Source: Parabacteroides sp. PM6-13 (GTDB lineage: Bacteria; Bacteroidota; Bacteroidia; Bacteroidales; Tannerellaceae). Taken from it: a stretch of DNA of 64,000 nt. Below the pieces are notes generated by a model, which ran no database searches, was not told where the DNA came from, and worked only from the letters and a program-made list of their open reading frames with translations. Of the stretch, positions 18,400 through 27,528 are shown one piece after another. Where the stretch lies: positions 1 to 64,000 of the forward strand of contig NZ_JARXWF010000005.1 in assembly GCF_029892605.1 (NCBI RefSeq), read 5' to 3'. Every line of letters starts with the position of its first letter. The stretch's first letter is position 1. Made by a program: the position numbers and the translations under genes.

Positions 18400-19773
18400 T
18401 TATCTCTTTTTAACTGGAGCTTGCACAATGGGATCGATCAATTTGTATGCCGGCACAACAGTTCCCGGTTTGCTTCCTATATACGACGGATCACAGATAA
18501 AATACGCTTTATCTTCATATTGAAAAGTCGCCCCCTTATACCCCTCCATCTTTTCTACCGCCAAAGCGATATGTTGCGGATAATAAAGGAACAGCACATC
18601 AGCGCGTGTGTAGTTCTTTATGAGCCAATATAAAAATAGACAAAAATCCTCACAATCCGCATAGGGATAAAACACAAATTCTTCCGGAGAATAATAGACC
18701 TCTCTCCCATGCACCTCCTCATCTTTTTTATGTCTTGTCGTTTGCTGCGTGAGTTCTAACAATAATTCTATCCGTTCATAGGGCGATTTGTTTTTCAAAA
18801 GAGGCAACAGCCTCTTATTCATTTCCTCCTGGAAAGCCAACGAAGGGGTTAAGTGATGATACACCTGCAAATCACAAAGAGGCATTGTTTGATAGAAATC
18901 CAATAAGTTCTTATTGATCGGTATGGTAGCCAACAACGAACGAGTATCTTCTATATGCGGTTGAACAGGCGTAACGGCAAAACGTAATGGTTGCGTAAAA
19001 AGTAAAGAGAGCGGGCGGATAATGCCCGGATAGTTTTCAGTAAAAGAGAAAACCTTCTTAACCGATGTCGGGGCAGGTGTCCATACATAATACTTTTCAT
19101 CTTCTATCTGTATGAACGGATAGCCATAGATATTTTCAGCAAAGGAGACAAGCAAAAGCATTTTCTTGTCGGATGTCATACATACTTTCGCTTTAATGCC
19201 GGCATGGGTGAGCAGATAGAAGGTAAATAGCGTGCGTTCATCCGGCAGCATTTTCACCTCATAAAGAGAAACCAGATGATGTAATAAGAGAAATTCTCCC
19301 CAATCATTTAATTGCATCTCTTTTACTTGCCGCATACAACCGGCATAAAAGGGTGTAAAATCAGTCGTATACAAAGCTCTCCAGAAAGAGGCTATCTCTT
19401 TTTCCGTTGTTTTCAACGGGCGGGTATGGGGCAACGTCACCAAGGGCACCTCTACCCTATGCCCATAGAATAAGGTAGAGGAGGGATCCGCATAGGACTG
19501 ACAATAGGGCACCTCGGTTTGGGCTTTAACATATCCCGTCGCATAAGAAACGGGATAGACTGCCTCTTGCACTTCAAACTCCTCCCACTCTTGTTCGAGA
19601 TAGTCCGCAAAGACCAAATCCAAACTATCCAGGTAAGAATAAAAAACCTCATCGATCTCCTGCATAAACTGGTCGAACACCTGCTGCATGCCTTGTGCCC
19701 CTGCCGCCGTAGGGAAGAATCCTCCGACAGCCAAAAACAACAATAGAGATAACAGACGAGCTCTTTTTACCAT
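18400..19773 (-). CDS. Exported transglutaminase-like cysteine protein
   Basis: A 457-aa protein with a signal peptide (MVKRARLLSLLLFLAVGG, TAAGAQG). Near the C-terminus are motifs that fit the transglutaminase-like (papain-fold) triad: Cys374 in YADCEDFC, His401 in YYPQHIALAV and Asp428 in ICDPSYIG. The spacing suits this superfamily, so protease or amidase activity is likely. The long N-terminal part (EIDEVFYSYLDSLDLVFADY) is not recognised. A longer reading from 19920 is rejected because it lacks a signal at its N-terminus and overlaps the upstream gene. The ATG follows the stop of the DUF4384 gene by one base. Confidence 0.75.
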   Translation of the reverse strand: MVKRARLLSLLLFLAVGGFFPTAAGAQGMQQVFDQFMQEIDEVFYSYLDSLDLVFADYLEQEWEEFEVQEAVYPVSYATGYVKAQTEVPYCQSYADPSSTLFYGHRVEVPLVTLPHTRPLKTTEKEIASFWRALYTTDFTPFYAGCMRQVKEMQLNDWGEFLLLHHLVSLYEVKMLPDERTLFTFYLLTHAGIKAKVCMTSDKKMLLLVSFAENIYGYPFIQIEDEKYYVWTPAPTSVKKVFSFTENYPGIIRPLSLLFTQPLRFAVTPVQPHIEDTRSLLATIPINKNLLDFYQTMPLCDLQVYHHLTPSLAFQEEMNKRLLPLLKNKSPYERIELLLELTQQTTRHKKDEEVHGREVYYSPEEFVFYPYADCEDFCLFLYWLIKNYTRADVLFLYYPQHIALAVEKMEGYKGATFQYEDKAYFICDPSYIGSKPGTVVPAYKLIDPIVQAPVKKR

Positions 19774-19774
19774 T

Positions 19775-20554
19775 TCATTCACATAAAAAAGAATAAAACA
19801 CTTCGCTTCTTTCTTCACTCGGAATAGCATACAGCCATTCAAACACATGGGATATGCTCGGTAACTCATTGAACGCGATATTTTTCTTCGTCGCAACTGC
19901 CAATAGTATGTTCTGTTCAAACTTCGCCTTATCCTCTTTCTTATTCACCTCATACACGATCATTTTATTCAAGGGGAAATCATATCTCATCCCCGAAGAG
20001 AAATAATTCTCTCTTTCATACTGATTCGGAAAGAGAAGAAGCGTCTCCTGAGGAGTAAAAAGGAAGAGGTGAAAATAACATGAGTCGTTGCTCAAGCAGG
20101 AAAAACGAAGATGCTCCCCGGTTCTATAGCTATTTTTCAAGCCTTCCAAACGAAACAACGTGGGTTTATCGACAGGTATGCCCTCATAGACCTCCGCTGA
20201 AATAATCGCTCGCTTAAAGAGGCGTTGATGCTTCGCGTCATATTCATCTTTGATCTCCTGAGAGAGAACTTTCACCTGGCTATGTATATGCAACAGGCTG
20301 ATCCCCGTCTGGAAGTGATCCAGGTAAATACTATCAACCATTTGAACCATAAACGACACACTATTGACCACCTCCGGAATACCGGCTAGTCGTATCGCCT
20401 CCTTCTTCGCCTCCAGAAGCGCTTTTTGCGCGGCTTCTGCCGGTGTAATATCCTTGCTCACTTCCCATACCCCGATGGCCTCATCCACCCTTATCTGGGA
20501 AGAGGCATAGAGAGAGACAGAGAAACAGAGTATATATATCCAGACTTTCCGCAT
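19775..20554 (-). CDS. Exported DUF4384 protein with LPP20/FlgT-like N-terminal part
   Basis: A 259-aa protein with a signal peptide (MRKVWIYILCFSVSLYASS). The N-terminal region EAAQKALLEAKKEAIRLAGI resembles the helix that opens LPP20/FlgT-type domains. The C-terminal region matches DUF4384: LKNSYRTGEHLRFSCLSND, YFHLFLFTPQETLLLFPNQY. DUF4384 is often found fused to or beside caspase-like peptidases in other bacteria, which fits the caspase gene two positions downstream. No enzymatic motif is seen. It is likely a periplasmic or envelope-associated structural or regulatory part of the module. Confidence 0.7.
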   Translation of the reverse strand: MRKVWIYILCFSVSLYASSQIRVDEAIGVWEVSKDITPAEAAQKALLEAKKEAIRLAGIPEVVNSVSFMVQMVDSIYLDHFQTGISLLHIHSQVKVLSQEIKDEYDAKHQRLFKRAIISAEVYEGIPVDKPTLFRLEGLKNSYRTGEHLRFSCLSNDSCYFHLFLFTPQETLLLFPNQYERENYFSSGMRYDFPLNKMIVYEVNKKEDKAKFEQNILLAVATKKNIAFNELPSISHVFEWLYAIPSEERSEVFYSFLCE

Positions 20555-20560
20555 AACTCA

Positions 20561-21140
20561 TCAATCTATTTCGTTCATAATACGATCCGCCTGGTCGCGT
20601 CGGCAGGCAATCATCAACATCACCTCCACCTCCCCATCGGGATACTCCTTGAATACCTCCAACAAAGGTATCAACTGAGACAGGCTTGTCTTAACAAGGC
20701 TTTTGCTTTGATCGAGTATTTCTTTCACATGCTCTTCACCGCCCATAAGATGGCGACTCGCCATCTTGTTCTCCACCAATTGCCCTATCCTGGTTTCTAC
20801 ATGACCTGCCAACTGCACCTTCGCCAACGTCTCTGCCTGAAGCCGGGCTATATTGTAGTCTTTTGCTTTAGAGCGGGAAGAGGCGACAAAATAGAGTAAC
20901 GCTCCACCTTCATCTTTCATACGCTGATATCCCCAGGCTTCATGAATCTGTTCCTGGAGAGGAAGACGCCCGGCCAACGTTTTATACCCCTCTGTCAACA
21001 GGGCATCGGCCGCCTCTTCCGCTGTAGAATGCAACAAAGAAACCGGATCTGCCTCCCCTGTTTTTCACATCCTGGCTTTTGCAGCTAAAGAGAAAGAGAG
21101 CGCATAACGCCAGGACGAATAGGCTATTTATCTGTTTCAT
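20561..21140 (-). pseudogene. LPP20-like lipoprotein with apparent frameshift
   Basis: An ATG at 21140 opens a clear lipoprotein signal (MKQINSLFVLALCALF then LFSCKS). It stays open for a short distance only. The downstream body, read from near 21065, is in another frame and shows the LPP20 pattern ARLQAETLAKVQLAGHVETR and EVEVMLMIACRRDQA. The two frames join cleanly if one A is removed from the A5 run at 21061-21065 (minus strand). Without this, the body has no ATG or signal, only a TTG at 21037. It may be a sequencing error, a true mutation or a slippage site. The start overlaps the 3' end of the FN3 gene by 17 bases. Confidence 0.6.
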
Positions 21141-21656
21141 ATTTCTCAAGGGGTAATAAGGTTACAGAATCGGTCTTTAAGCTATCAGTCTCTATTTTCA
21201 AGGTATCACCGGTATGATACACGGGAGGCTGCTCTGTTTCGAACGGAAAGTCGGCAGATTCTCTTGGGTAGAAGAAATAATAGCTACCCGATGCTAACAA
21301 GAATAGCCCACATACAACCGGCAATAATAGTTCGTAGCCGGTTCCAAGGCTGTGAGAAGAGAGGCAAACGATCCCGATTTATATTCCGGCAATAAATCTT
21401 TGACGGCATCTGTTTTTTCCGGCAGCTCCTTCTCCTTATTATAACAAAGAAGAAGCTTATTCAGATGCACCTCATTTTTAGTTTTTATATGACATGTGGC
21501 TTGCCTTGAATAGACTGCATCAACCGATTCTATTTCAATAAAACGGATCTCATCATCACCAAACGATCCCTTTTCAGGTGGTTCCGGATCATAATTTGCG
21601 CACGATGTATATACAGCCCATAAAAAGACAAATAAAAATTTTTCTAAAACTTTCAT
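21124..21656 (-). pseudogene. FN3-like lipoprotein with apparent frameshift
   Basis: It starts MKVLEKFLFVFLWAVYTSC, a signal with lipobox-like YTSC, followed by an FN3-type domain (LEPATNYYCRLYV is a typical F strand). The frame stops right after that strand. The next frame continues with GSYYFFYPRESADFPFETEQ, which looks like the missing FG loop and G strand, and ends at 21124. Adding one G to the GGG run at 21307-21309 (minus strand) joins them. It is the first gene of the exported caspase operon. Whether the break is real cannot be settled here. Confidence 0.55.
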
Positions 21657-21761
21657 TTTCCCCCTTTTTAACACACCGCAAAATAAATATATTTTACGAT
21701 ATTTTCACTACATATTTTAATTTAAAAAAAACGGAAAGAACAGGAGTAAATGAATAAATAC

Positions 21762-21791
21762 AAAAAAAGCGCCCTTTGCGGGGCGCCTTTT
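21762..21791 (-). terminator. Intrinsic terminator after susD
   Basis: The minus strand has a stem GGGCGC/GCGCCC around a six-base loop, followed by seven T residues. An A-run precedes it, so it could also act on the other strand. It lies 30 bases beyond the susD stop and separates susCD from the caspase operon. Confidence 0.85.
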
Positions 21792-21820
21792 TGTATGATA
21801 TGGATATGGATATCTATTAA

Positions 21821-23962
21821 TTAATATCCTGGGTTTTGCCATGCGGCTTTCTGTTCGTCAGTCAGGTTGGTTCCGTCTTCGTTTTGCAACTGGTCGAGGA
21901 ATGCCTGAGGAATCGGACGCAGATTGTGCTTGTCAGCCACATTCTTAGATGCTTCCGGGTTGTACAGTTTAGCACGTTTCACCAATGTTTTCGTACGGCT
22001 CAAATCTTCCCAACGATTCCATTCGCCCAAACATTCGCGGGTACGCTCGTTCAGGAGGAAGTTAATCATACGTTCTTTATCACCGCTTACACCCATAGCA
22101 GCCAACACCGCTTCGTCTTCTGCCGGCAATTGTGTATGGCTTGCGATCTGCAGGCTGGAAGGAGCTGTTGTGCGCTCGATACCAGTTGACAGATAATAGG
22201 TACTCTTCTGAATGAATGAAGCATTAAAGGCTTCCATATTGTTCAGGATCTTTCCTGACTCGTCTTTATTCTTTTTAGGAGTTGTCGCGCTAGCTGTTGA
22301 GTTATCCGCATCACCACCGGCCGATTTCGCAAAAGCCATAGAGCCATCGGTATAGAATTCACGGTCTTCGCCTGCTTTCCATTCCGCACGGGCACGCAAA
22401 GCGTTTACCGTAGCAATCGCATCCGAATATTTACCCAGACGCACTTGTGCTTCCGCTTTAATCAGGTAGGTTTCTCCGGTACGTGCCATGGTAACGTCAC
22501 GATGCGCGTCACCCTTTTCACCGGTACGTGAACCGTCATCGGTCTTATTGATACCGCAGAACATATTGGGTTGAGAGGCGTTACCGCTTACACCGTACTT
22601 ATCCATGGCATATTTACCTTCCAGATAGAGGGGAGCGGCGTTAGGAACCCACTTGTTTGTTTCCGGATTAACGAATGTAGAGGTATTCTTGGCTGCATTA
22701 CCAAATGTACCATACGCTTTATTATCGAAGCGCTTATCATCCTTCTTGTTTAGGATAAAGACAATACCCTGATCGCCAAGAGTCGGAACCTGATCCGCAG
22801 ATATACCAACAGTACTGATCACATCATCCGCTTTTTTAGCAATATGATTCAACCCATAAACCGTTTTGAACGTCTTCCACATACGAGAGTCGTTCACATT
22901 ATCAAAAATTGAATAGGCATATTCTGTCGGACGACAACGTTGGAAGTCCATACCACCGATGTATTGACCACGTTGTACCCAACCTCCGGAGAAGTTAGAG
23001 AACTGCGGGTTGAAATAGTTATAGGTACGGTTACCATAACGTCCGGTTGCTGAAGAGGTGTGCTGACAAGACATCAGGATTTCATCCAGGCTTTCGTTCG
23101 CACAGTCCGTACCGGTCCATTCCGCATACAACTTAATGTAGTCACCCGCGAGCGGACAAGCTGAGATTACTTCGTCGGCCAGCGAAATCGCTTTGTTCAG
23201 GTCGGTAGAAGCGTCGTATTTGCTATTCCAGCTTTCGCAACGTTCTGATTGACGATACAACAGCGCTTTTGCCAGGAAGTGTGCCGCGGTGTATTTGGTC
23301 CACGTACCGGTTCCACGCCATTTGTTCGTAGGCAATAAATTATAAGCCTGTTCCAGGTCAGAGATAATCAACGCCAGCGTCTCATCTTCCGAAGCGCGTT
23401 CAAATGTTCTTACCACACCTTGCACCACAGATGTCTGAAGAACGACTCCTCCATACTGAGTAAACAAACGATAGTAGTTGTAAGCACGCAGGAAGTAAGC
23501 TTCACCCAAACATTTGTTACGAATGTCTTCATTGGTCACCTTGTCGGCTGAACCAATAATCGTATTGGCCGTTGAGATACCGTAGTACATCTGGTTCCAC
23601 AAAGCGGAAACAGGAGGACAGTTATTGTTTGCCGCACCCAAAGCTTTGGTACAATCCAGCGGTTGCAAACGGTTATCATAAGAATTCCAGGGTTCAGCTG
23701 TCAAGTCGGCTGCACTTGTGAATTCATCTGTACCATACAAAGTGATACCATAGGCCCATTCGTAACCAAAGTGCCAACGTATATTTCCGTAAAGCGCGGT
23801 AGCTAGGTCCTGAAGTCCTTGTTCCGTTTCAAAATATTGAGTCGTATAAGACGTTTTGCAGTCTTCATCCAGAAAGCTTTCGCTACAGGAAGAGAAGCCG
23901 CCTATCGCAGCTAAAGCAACGACTGCTGTGAATAATTTTCTATTTATATTTTTCATATACAT
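21821..23962 (-). CDS. SusD/RagB-family glycan-binding lipoprotein
   Basis: A surface lipoprotein that caps the SusC channel and binds the oligosaccharide. The 713-aa protein has a signal with lipobox FSSC (MKNINRKLFTAVVALAAIGG then FSSCSESF), followed by the SusD-like N-terminal pattern FLDEDCKTSYTTQYFETEQG and TPR-like helices (AYFLRAYNYYRLFTQYGG). The C-terminus has ERTRECLGEWNRWEDLSR, typical of RagB/SusD. Length is above average. An alternative ATG two codons later (23956) is equally good. It is co-transcribed with the SusC gene 24 bases upstream. Confidence 0.95.
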   Translation of the reverse strand: MYMKNINRKLFTAVVALAAIGGFSSCSESFLDEDCKTSYTTQYFETEQGLQDLATALYGNIRWHFGYEWAYGITLYGTDEFTSAADLTAEPWNSYDNRLQPLDCTKALGAANNNCPPVSALWNQMYYGISTANTIIGSADKVTNEDIRNKCLGEAYFLRAYNYYRLFTQYGGVVLQTSVVQGVVRTFERASEDETLALIISDLEQAYNLLPTNKWRGTGTWTKYTAAHFLAKALLYRQSERCESWNSKYDASTDLNKAISLADEVISACPLAGDYIKLYAEWTGTDCANESLDEILMSCQHTSSATGRYGNRTYNYFNPQFSNFSGGWVQRGQYIGGMDFQRCRPTEYAYSIFDNVNDSRMWKTFKTVYGLNHIAKKADDVISTVGISADQVPTLGDQGIVFILNKKDDKRFDNKAYGTFGNAAKNTSTFVNPETNKWVPNAAPLYLEGKYAMDKYGVSGNASQPNMFCGINKTDDGSRTGEKGDAHRDVTMARTGETYLIKAEAQVRLGKYSDAIATVNALRARAEWKAGEDREFYTDGSMAFAKSAGGDADNSTASATTPKKNKDESGKILNNMEAFNASFIQKSTYYLSTGIERTTAPSSLQIASHTQLPAEDEAVLAAMGVSGDKERMINFLLNERTRECLGEWNRWEDLSRTKTLVKRAKLYNPEASKNVADKHNLRPIPQAFLDQLQNEDGTNLTDEQKAAWQNPGY

Positions 23963-23986
23963 TTTACTATTAAATTACTGAATCTA

Positions 23987-26900
23987 TTAGAATCCAACCT
24001 GAATACCTAAGGTGAAACCACGGTTGTAGAAAGTTGTTCCAAGGTCTAAGTCGATAAAATCAACCGATGAATAAAGATTACCAAGATTCTTTGCTTGCGC
24101 ATAGATCTTCAGGGATTGGAAGCCGATAGAACGGCATGTTTTCGGTGACAGGTTATAGCCCAAAGATATATTACGCAGTTTGATAAACGAGGCATCTTTG
24201 AAACCTAACAAGCTGGAATAAGAGTCACCACCCGCTGTGCTATACACCGGTTTCTGCCAGTCCGCGTCGGTATTGTTCGGTGTCCAGTAATCGATTTCAC
24301 GCTGGTTGTACATACCAAACTGTCCTTCCCCACCGGTGCTGATCATATAACCAAAACGTCCGTATAATTCAACGGAGAGGTCGAATCCTTTATAGCTGAA
24401 TGTATTCATCCATCCTAACGTCCAGTTCGGGTTTTTGTTACCTAAGATCACACGGTCGTCTTCATCGATCTTATAATTCTTATCCTGATCTACCGGTTTA
24501 ACTGAACCCGCCGAGAATTTATGACCGTTTTCATTGAATTTTGCCATTTCCGCGGCATCCGATTCCTGCCACAAGCCATCCGAGTCATAACCATAATGTA
24601 CACCGATAGACTGACCAATAAACCAGCTGTTCGAGATATCATCTTCTTTACCATTAGATAATTCCACGATTTCATCTTTCTGGTAAGCGGCATTGATAGA
24701 AGAAACCCATTCAAAATCTTTGATCTGTACAGGAACCAGGTTCAAGGTGATATCCACCCCGTGATTCTTTGTCTTCCCAACATTTGCTAAGGTAGAGGGA
24801 TAACCAGTCAGGGTAGGAATACCCATAGACATCAACAGGTCGTTGGTGTTTGAATGATAGATATCCAATGTACCGTTTACACGTCCTCTGAGGAAGCTAA
24901 AGTCGATACCATAGTTATACTGAGTTGTTTTTTCCCAACCCAGGTCTTTGTTTGCCAACGAAACAGAGCTGGAGGTATAATAGGGTTCATTGGTGGCATA
25001 GGCCTGAGTTAATGTCGAACCAAAAGGCACAAAGAAAGACTGAATATTTCCTAAGGTAGAGTAGGCTCCAACGGCAGAGTTACCGGTAACCCCAACACCC
25101 ACGCGCACTTTCAATTGATCAAGCCACTCAATAGGATTTAAGAATTCTTCCTGGTCGATACGCCAACCTAAAGCGGCAGAAGGGAAGAAGCTCCATTTAT
25201 TGCCTTTCGCCAATACGGAAGAACCATCATAACGACCGGATACGGTCAACAGATAACGATCCATCAACGAGTAGTTCACACGTGCCATATAAGAGGCCAA
25301 TTGATTTTCAGACAAACCGGTGCTCATGCCCGCGCCATAAGTAGCCGCGTCCGTGATGTCTACCGATCCCATATTGTACCACAAGAAGTTTTCATTCGGA
25401 ATCATATTCGCACTCATGCTTCCGTTTTCACGGTTGTATTTCGACGCACTCTGCAACAAGGTGACATCAATATGATGCTGATTAAATGTATTGCTATACA
25501 TAATCATATTATCCAATGTCCAGGAGAAATGGCGTTCAGTCAGTTGACGCGCGTAGTTCTTTCCACCCATCTTAGCTGCCGATTGCGAGCTGATGAAGTT
25601 ACCCTGACGGTAATGGCGGAAGTCAGGTCCGAAAGCAATCTTATAGCTAAGACCGGCTAATGGTTCCCAGATCTTTCCAAAGTCAACCAATCCATAGAAG
25701 CTACCCAACGCGCGGAATGTCTGACGGTTGTCGGTTGATTTATTCCATTCGTCAATCACGGTATATACATTAGTTGCCGAACCCGCCGGGGTCATAACGA
25801 TATCACCATTATCATCGTAAGGAACAGCATAACGAGGAATCGCTTTGGCGGCGTTGTAGATATCCACAGGACCTGAGTTTGAGCTCTGTCCGGTACGTGA
25901 AAATCCATAATCCTGTACACTCCAGGAAGCATTCAACGAACCACCCGCTTTGAACCAGGGTTTTGCCTGGATATCAACCGACATAGCCGCATTGTAACGC
26001 TCATACTCCTGTCCTTTCTGTGTTCCTTCGTTATTGAGGTAACCGAAAGAGAAGAAGGCTTGCATGTTTTCTGTACCTCCGCTTGCACTCAAGGTGTGTT
26101 CGTGAGTAAGACCTGTTTGGGTTACAAAGCCTGCCCAGTCAGTATCAGAGACTTTAGAACCGTCCCAAGAGTTTCCGCTCCAACCTTTATTTACATTTGC
26201 TAAGGCATAAGGGTCTCCGGAGAAATAAGCCTGGTCTTTTTCGTAGTTTGGCTGATCACCACGTGGGTTACCAACGGGATCCGTGTTGTGGTATGCCCAA
26301 CGACGCCAGGTGATATAATCGCTTGCGCTCATAGCGGGCGAGTTATCGATCAATTTTTCAAAAGTCATTGATCCGGAATAGTTCAGCTGCAAAGAACCTG
26401 ATTTACCACGTCTTGTCGTTACCAGAATAACCCCGTTCGCACCACGAGAACCGTAGATAGCCGTTGAAGAGGCATCTTTCAGGATGTCGATGGATTCGAT
26501 GTCACGCGGGTTGATGGTTTCGATACCACCCGAGTTCAAAGGAACACCGTCTACTACGTACAACGGACTGTTGGTCGCTGTCAGTGAACGGTTACCACGA
26601 ATACGCACGCTACCCAGTGTACCCGGACGCTCGCTGGAGGTGATATCCACACCGGCTGCTTTACCCTGCAACGCTTCAAAAGCATTGGAAACAGGTTTTA
26701 CGTTTAACGCTTCGGAATCAACGCGTACCAATGCTCCGGTCACGTCACTCTTACGCTGCACACCATAACCTACTACCACCACTTCATCCAATGTCAACAG
26801 ATCCTCTTTCAACGTAATGTTGAAGTTGCTTTTTCCTGCTACAGGGATAGTTTGGGTGATATACCCAATGTACGAGATATTCAACAGCGCGTTATCAGCC

Positions 26901-27136
26901 ACGCCAGAAAGCGTAAACTTTCCATCCATATCTGTAATCGTACCGTTGGTGGTACCCTGTACAGAAACGTTGGCCCCGATAACAGGCTCACTTAGATCGT
27001 CAAGAACGACCCCGGTAATAGACCTTCCCTGTGCAAAGGCAAATGTGGCCGATGCAAGGAACAACATAACAATAAAAATTTTTGGGAACATGTCCGTAAG
27101 GCAAGAATGCCTCCATTTTTTTTGACTGCTTTCCAT
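23987..27136 (-). CDS. SusC/RagA-family TonB-dependent transporter
   Basis: An outer-membrane oligosaccharide importer of 1049 aa. Order: N-terminal hydrophobic signal, carboxypeptidase-regulatory-like domain (ITGVVLDDLSEPVIGANVSV), TonB box DEVVVVGYG, plug domain (ALQGKAAGVDITSSERPG, YVVDGVPLNSGG, DIESIDILKDASSTAIYG), then a large beta-barrel ending in a terminal Phe (IQVGF). Context predicts import of rhamnogalacturonan fragments. The leading 15 or so residues (MESSQKKWRHSCLTDM) are polar, so the start could be the internal MFPKIF. An inverted pair of candidate operator sites lies 134-195 bases upstream. Confidence 0.96.
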   Translation of the reverse strand: MESSQKKWRHSCLTDMFPKIFIVMLFLASATFAFAQGRSITGVVLDDLSEPVIGANVSVQGTTNGTITDMDGKFTLSGVADNALLNISYIGYITQTIPVAGKSNFNITLKEDLLTLDEVVVVGYGVQRKSDVTGALVRVDSEALNVKPVSNAFEALQGKAAGVDITSSERPGTLGSVRIRGNRSLTATNSPLYVVDGVPLNSGGIETINPRDIESIDILKDASSTAIYGSRGANGVILVTTRRGKSGSLQLNYSGSMTFEKLIDNSPAMSASDYITWRRWAYHNTDPVGNPRGDQPNYEKDQAYFSGDPYALANVNKGWSGNSWDGSKVSDTDWAGFVTQTGLTHEHTLSASGGTENMQAFFSFGYLNNEGTQKGQEYERYNAAMSVDIQAKPWFKAGGSLNASWSVQDYGFSRTGQSSNSGPVDIYNAAKAIPRYAVPYDDNGDIVMTPAGSATNVYTVIDEWNKSTDNRQTFRALGSFYGLVDFGKIWEPLAGLSYKIAFGPDFRHYRQGNFISSQSAAKMGGKNYARQLTERHFSWTLDNMIMYSNTFNQHHIDVTLLQSASKYNRENGSMSANMIPNENFLWYNMGSVDITDAATYGAGMSTGLSENQLASYMARVNYSLMDRYLLTVSGRYDGSSVLAKGNKWSFFPSAALGWRIDQEEFLNPIEWLDQLKVRVGVGVTGNSAVGAYSTLGNIQSFFVPFGSTLTQAYATNEPYYTSSSVSLANKDLGWEKTTQYNYGIDFSFLRGRVNGTLDIYHSNTNDLLMSMGIPTLTGYPSTLANVGKTKNHGVDITLNLVPVQIKDFEWVSSINAAYQKDEIVELSNGKEDDISNSWFIGQSIGVHYGYDSDGLWQESDAAEMAKFNENGHKFSAGSVKPVDQDKNYKIDEDDRVILGNKNPNWTLGWMNTFSYKGFDLSVELYGRFGYMISTGGEGQFGMYNQREIDYWTPNNTDADWQKPVYSTAGGDSYSSLLGFKDASFIKLRNISLGYNLSPKTCRSIGFQSLKIYAQAKNLGNLYSSVDFIDLDLGTTFYNRGFTLGIQVGF

Positions 27137-27269
27137 AAAAAATATTAGTTTAATAAATAAAAAATACTTCTATTTCTCTCTAAGAATTATGATTTCGTTG
27201 TGTTTTTGCGATATTTCTAAAAATATGTTGCAAAGTTGCATAGAAATGTAAATTCAAGAAATGGCTGAT

Positions 27270-27331
27270 CGTACAAACACCTGTACTTTTATAGCAATGT
27301 GGCAAAATGAACAATTTTACAGGCGTGTACG
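27270..27331. promoter_or_regulatory. Candidate PUL operator, copy 2 (inverted pair)
   Basis: The spacer between susC and the GH105 gene (27137-27528) holds two copies of the locus motif facing each other. On the plus strand at 27270-27285 it reads CGTACA-AACA-CCTGTA. On the minus strand at 27331-27314 it reads CGTACA-CG-CCTGTAAAAT, with two spacer bases rather than four. This suits control of the two divergent units. The rest of the spacer is AT-rich and shows no gene. Confidence 0.55.
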
Positions 27332-27528
27332 ATTGTCGAATCGTCAGCCCCAACCAATATGCCAAGAGCCTTCCGGAGGGATTTCCCGACTTTTGTGAAC
27401 AATTTTCAGGTAGAGCAAGCCTGGAAGATGCATAGAAATGAATCTTTTTGTATAATATTCCATTTTATAAGTGCCTTTTGCACGTTTTCTTTGCCTTTGA
27501 TAAAAATCATACAAACAAATATCGCCTC

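Noticed and set aside
27180-27365. 61-codon minus-strand frame upstream of susC
   Set aside because: It lies over the inverted operator pair and has no signal, domain or credible ribosome site.
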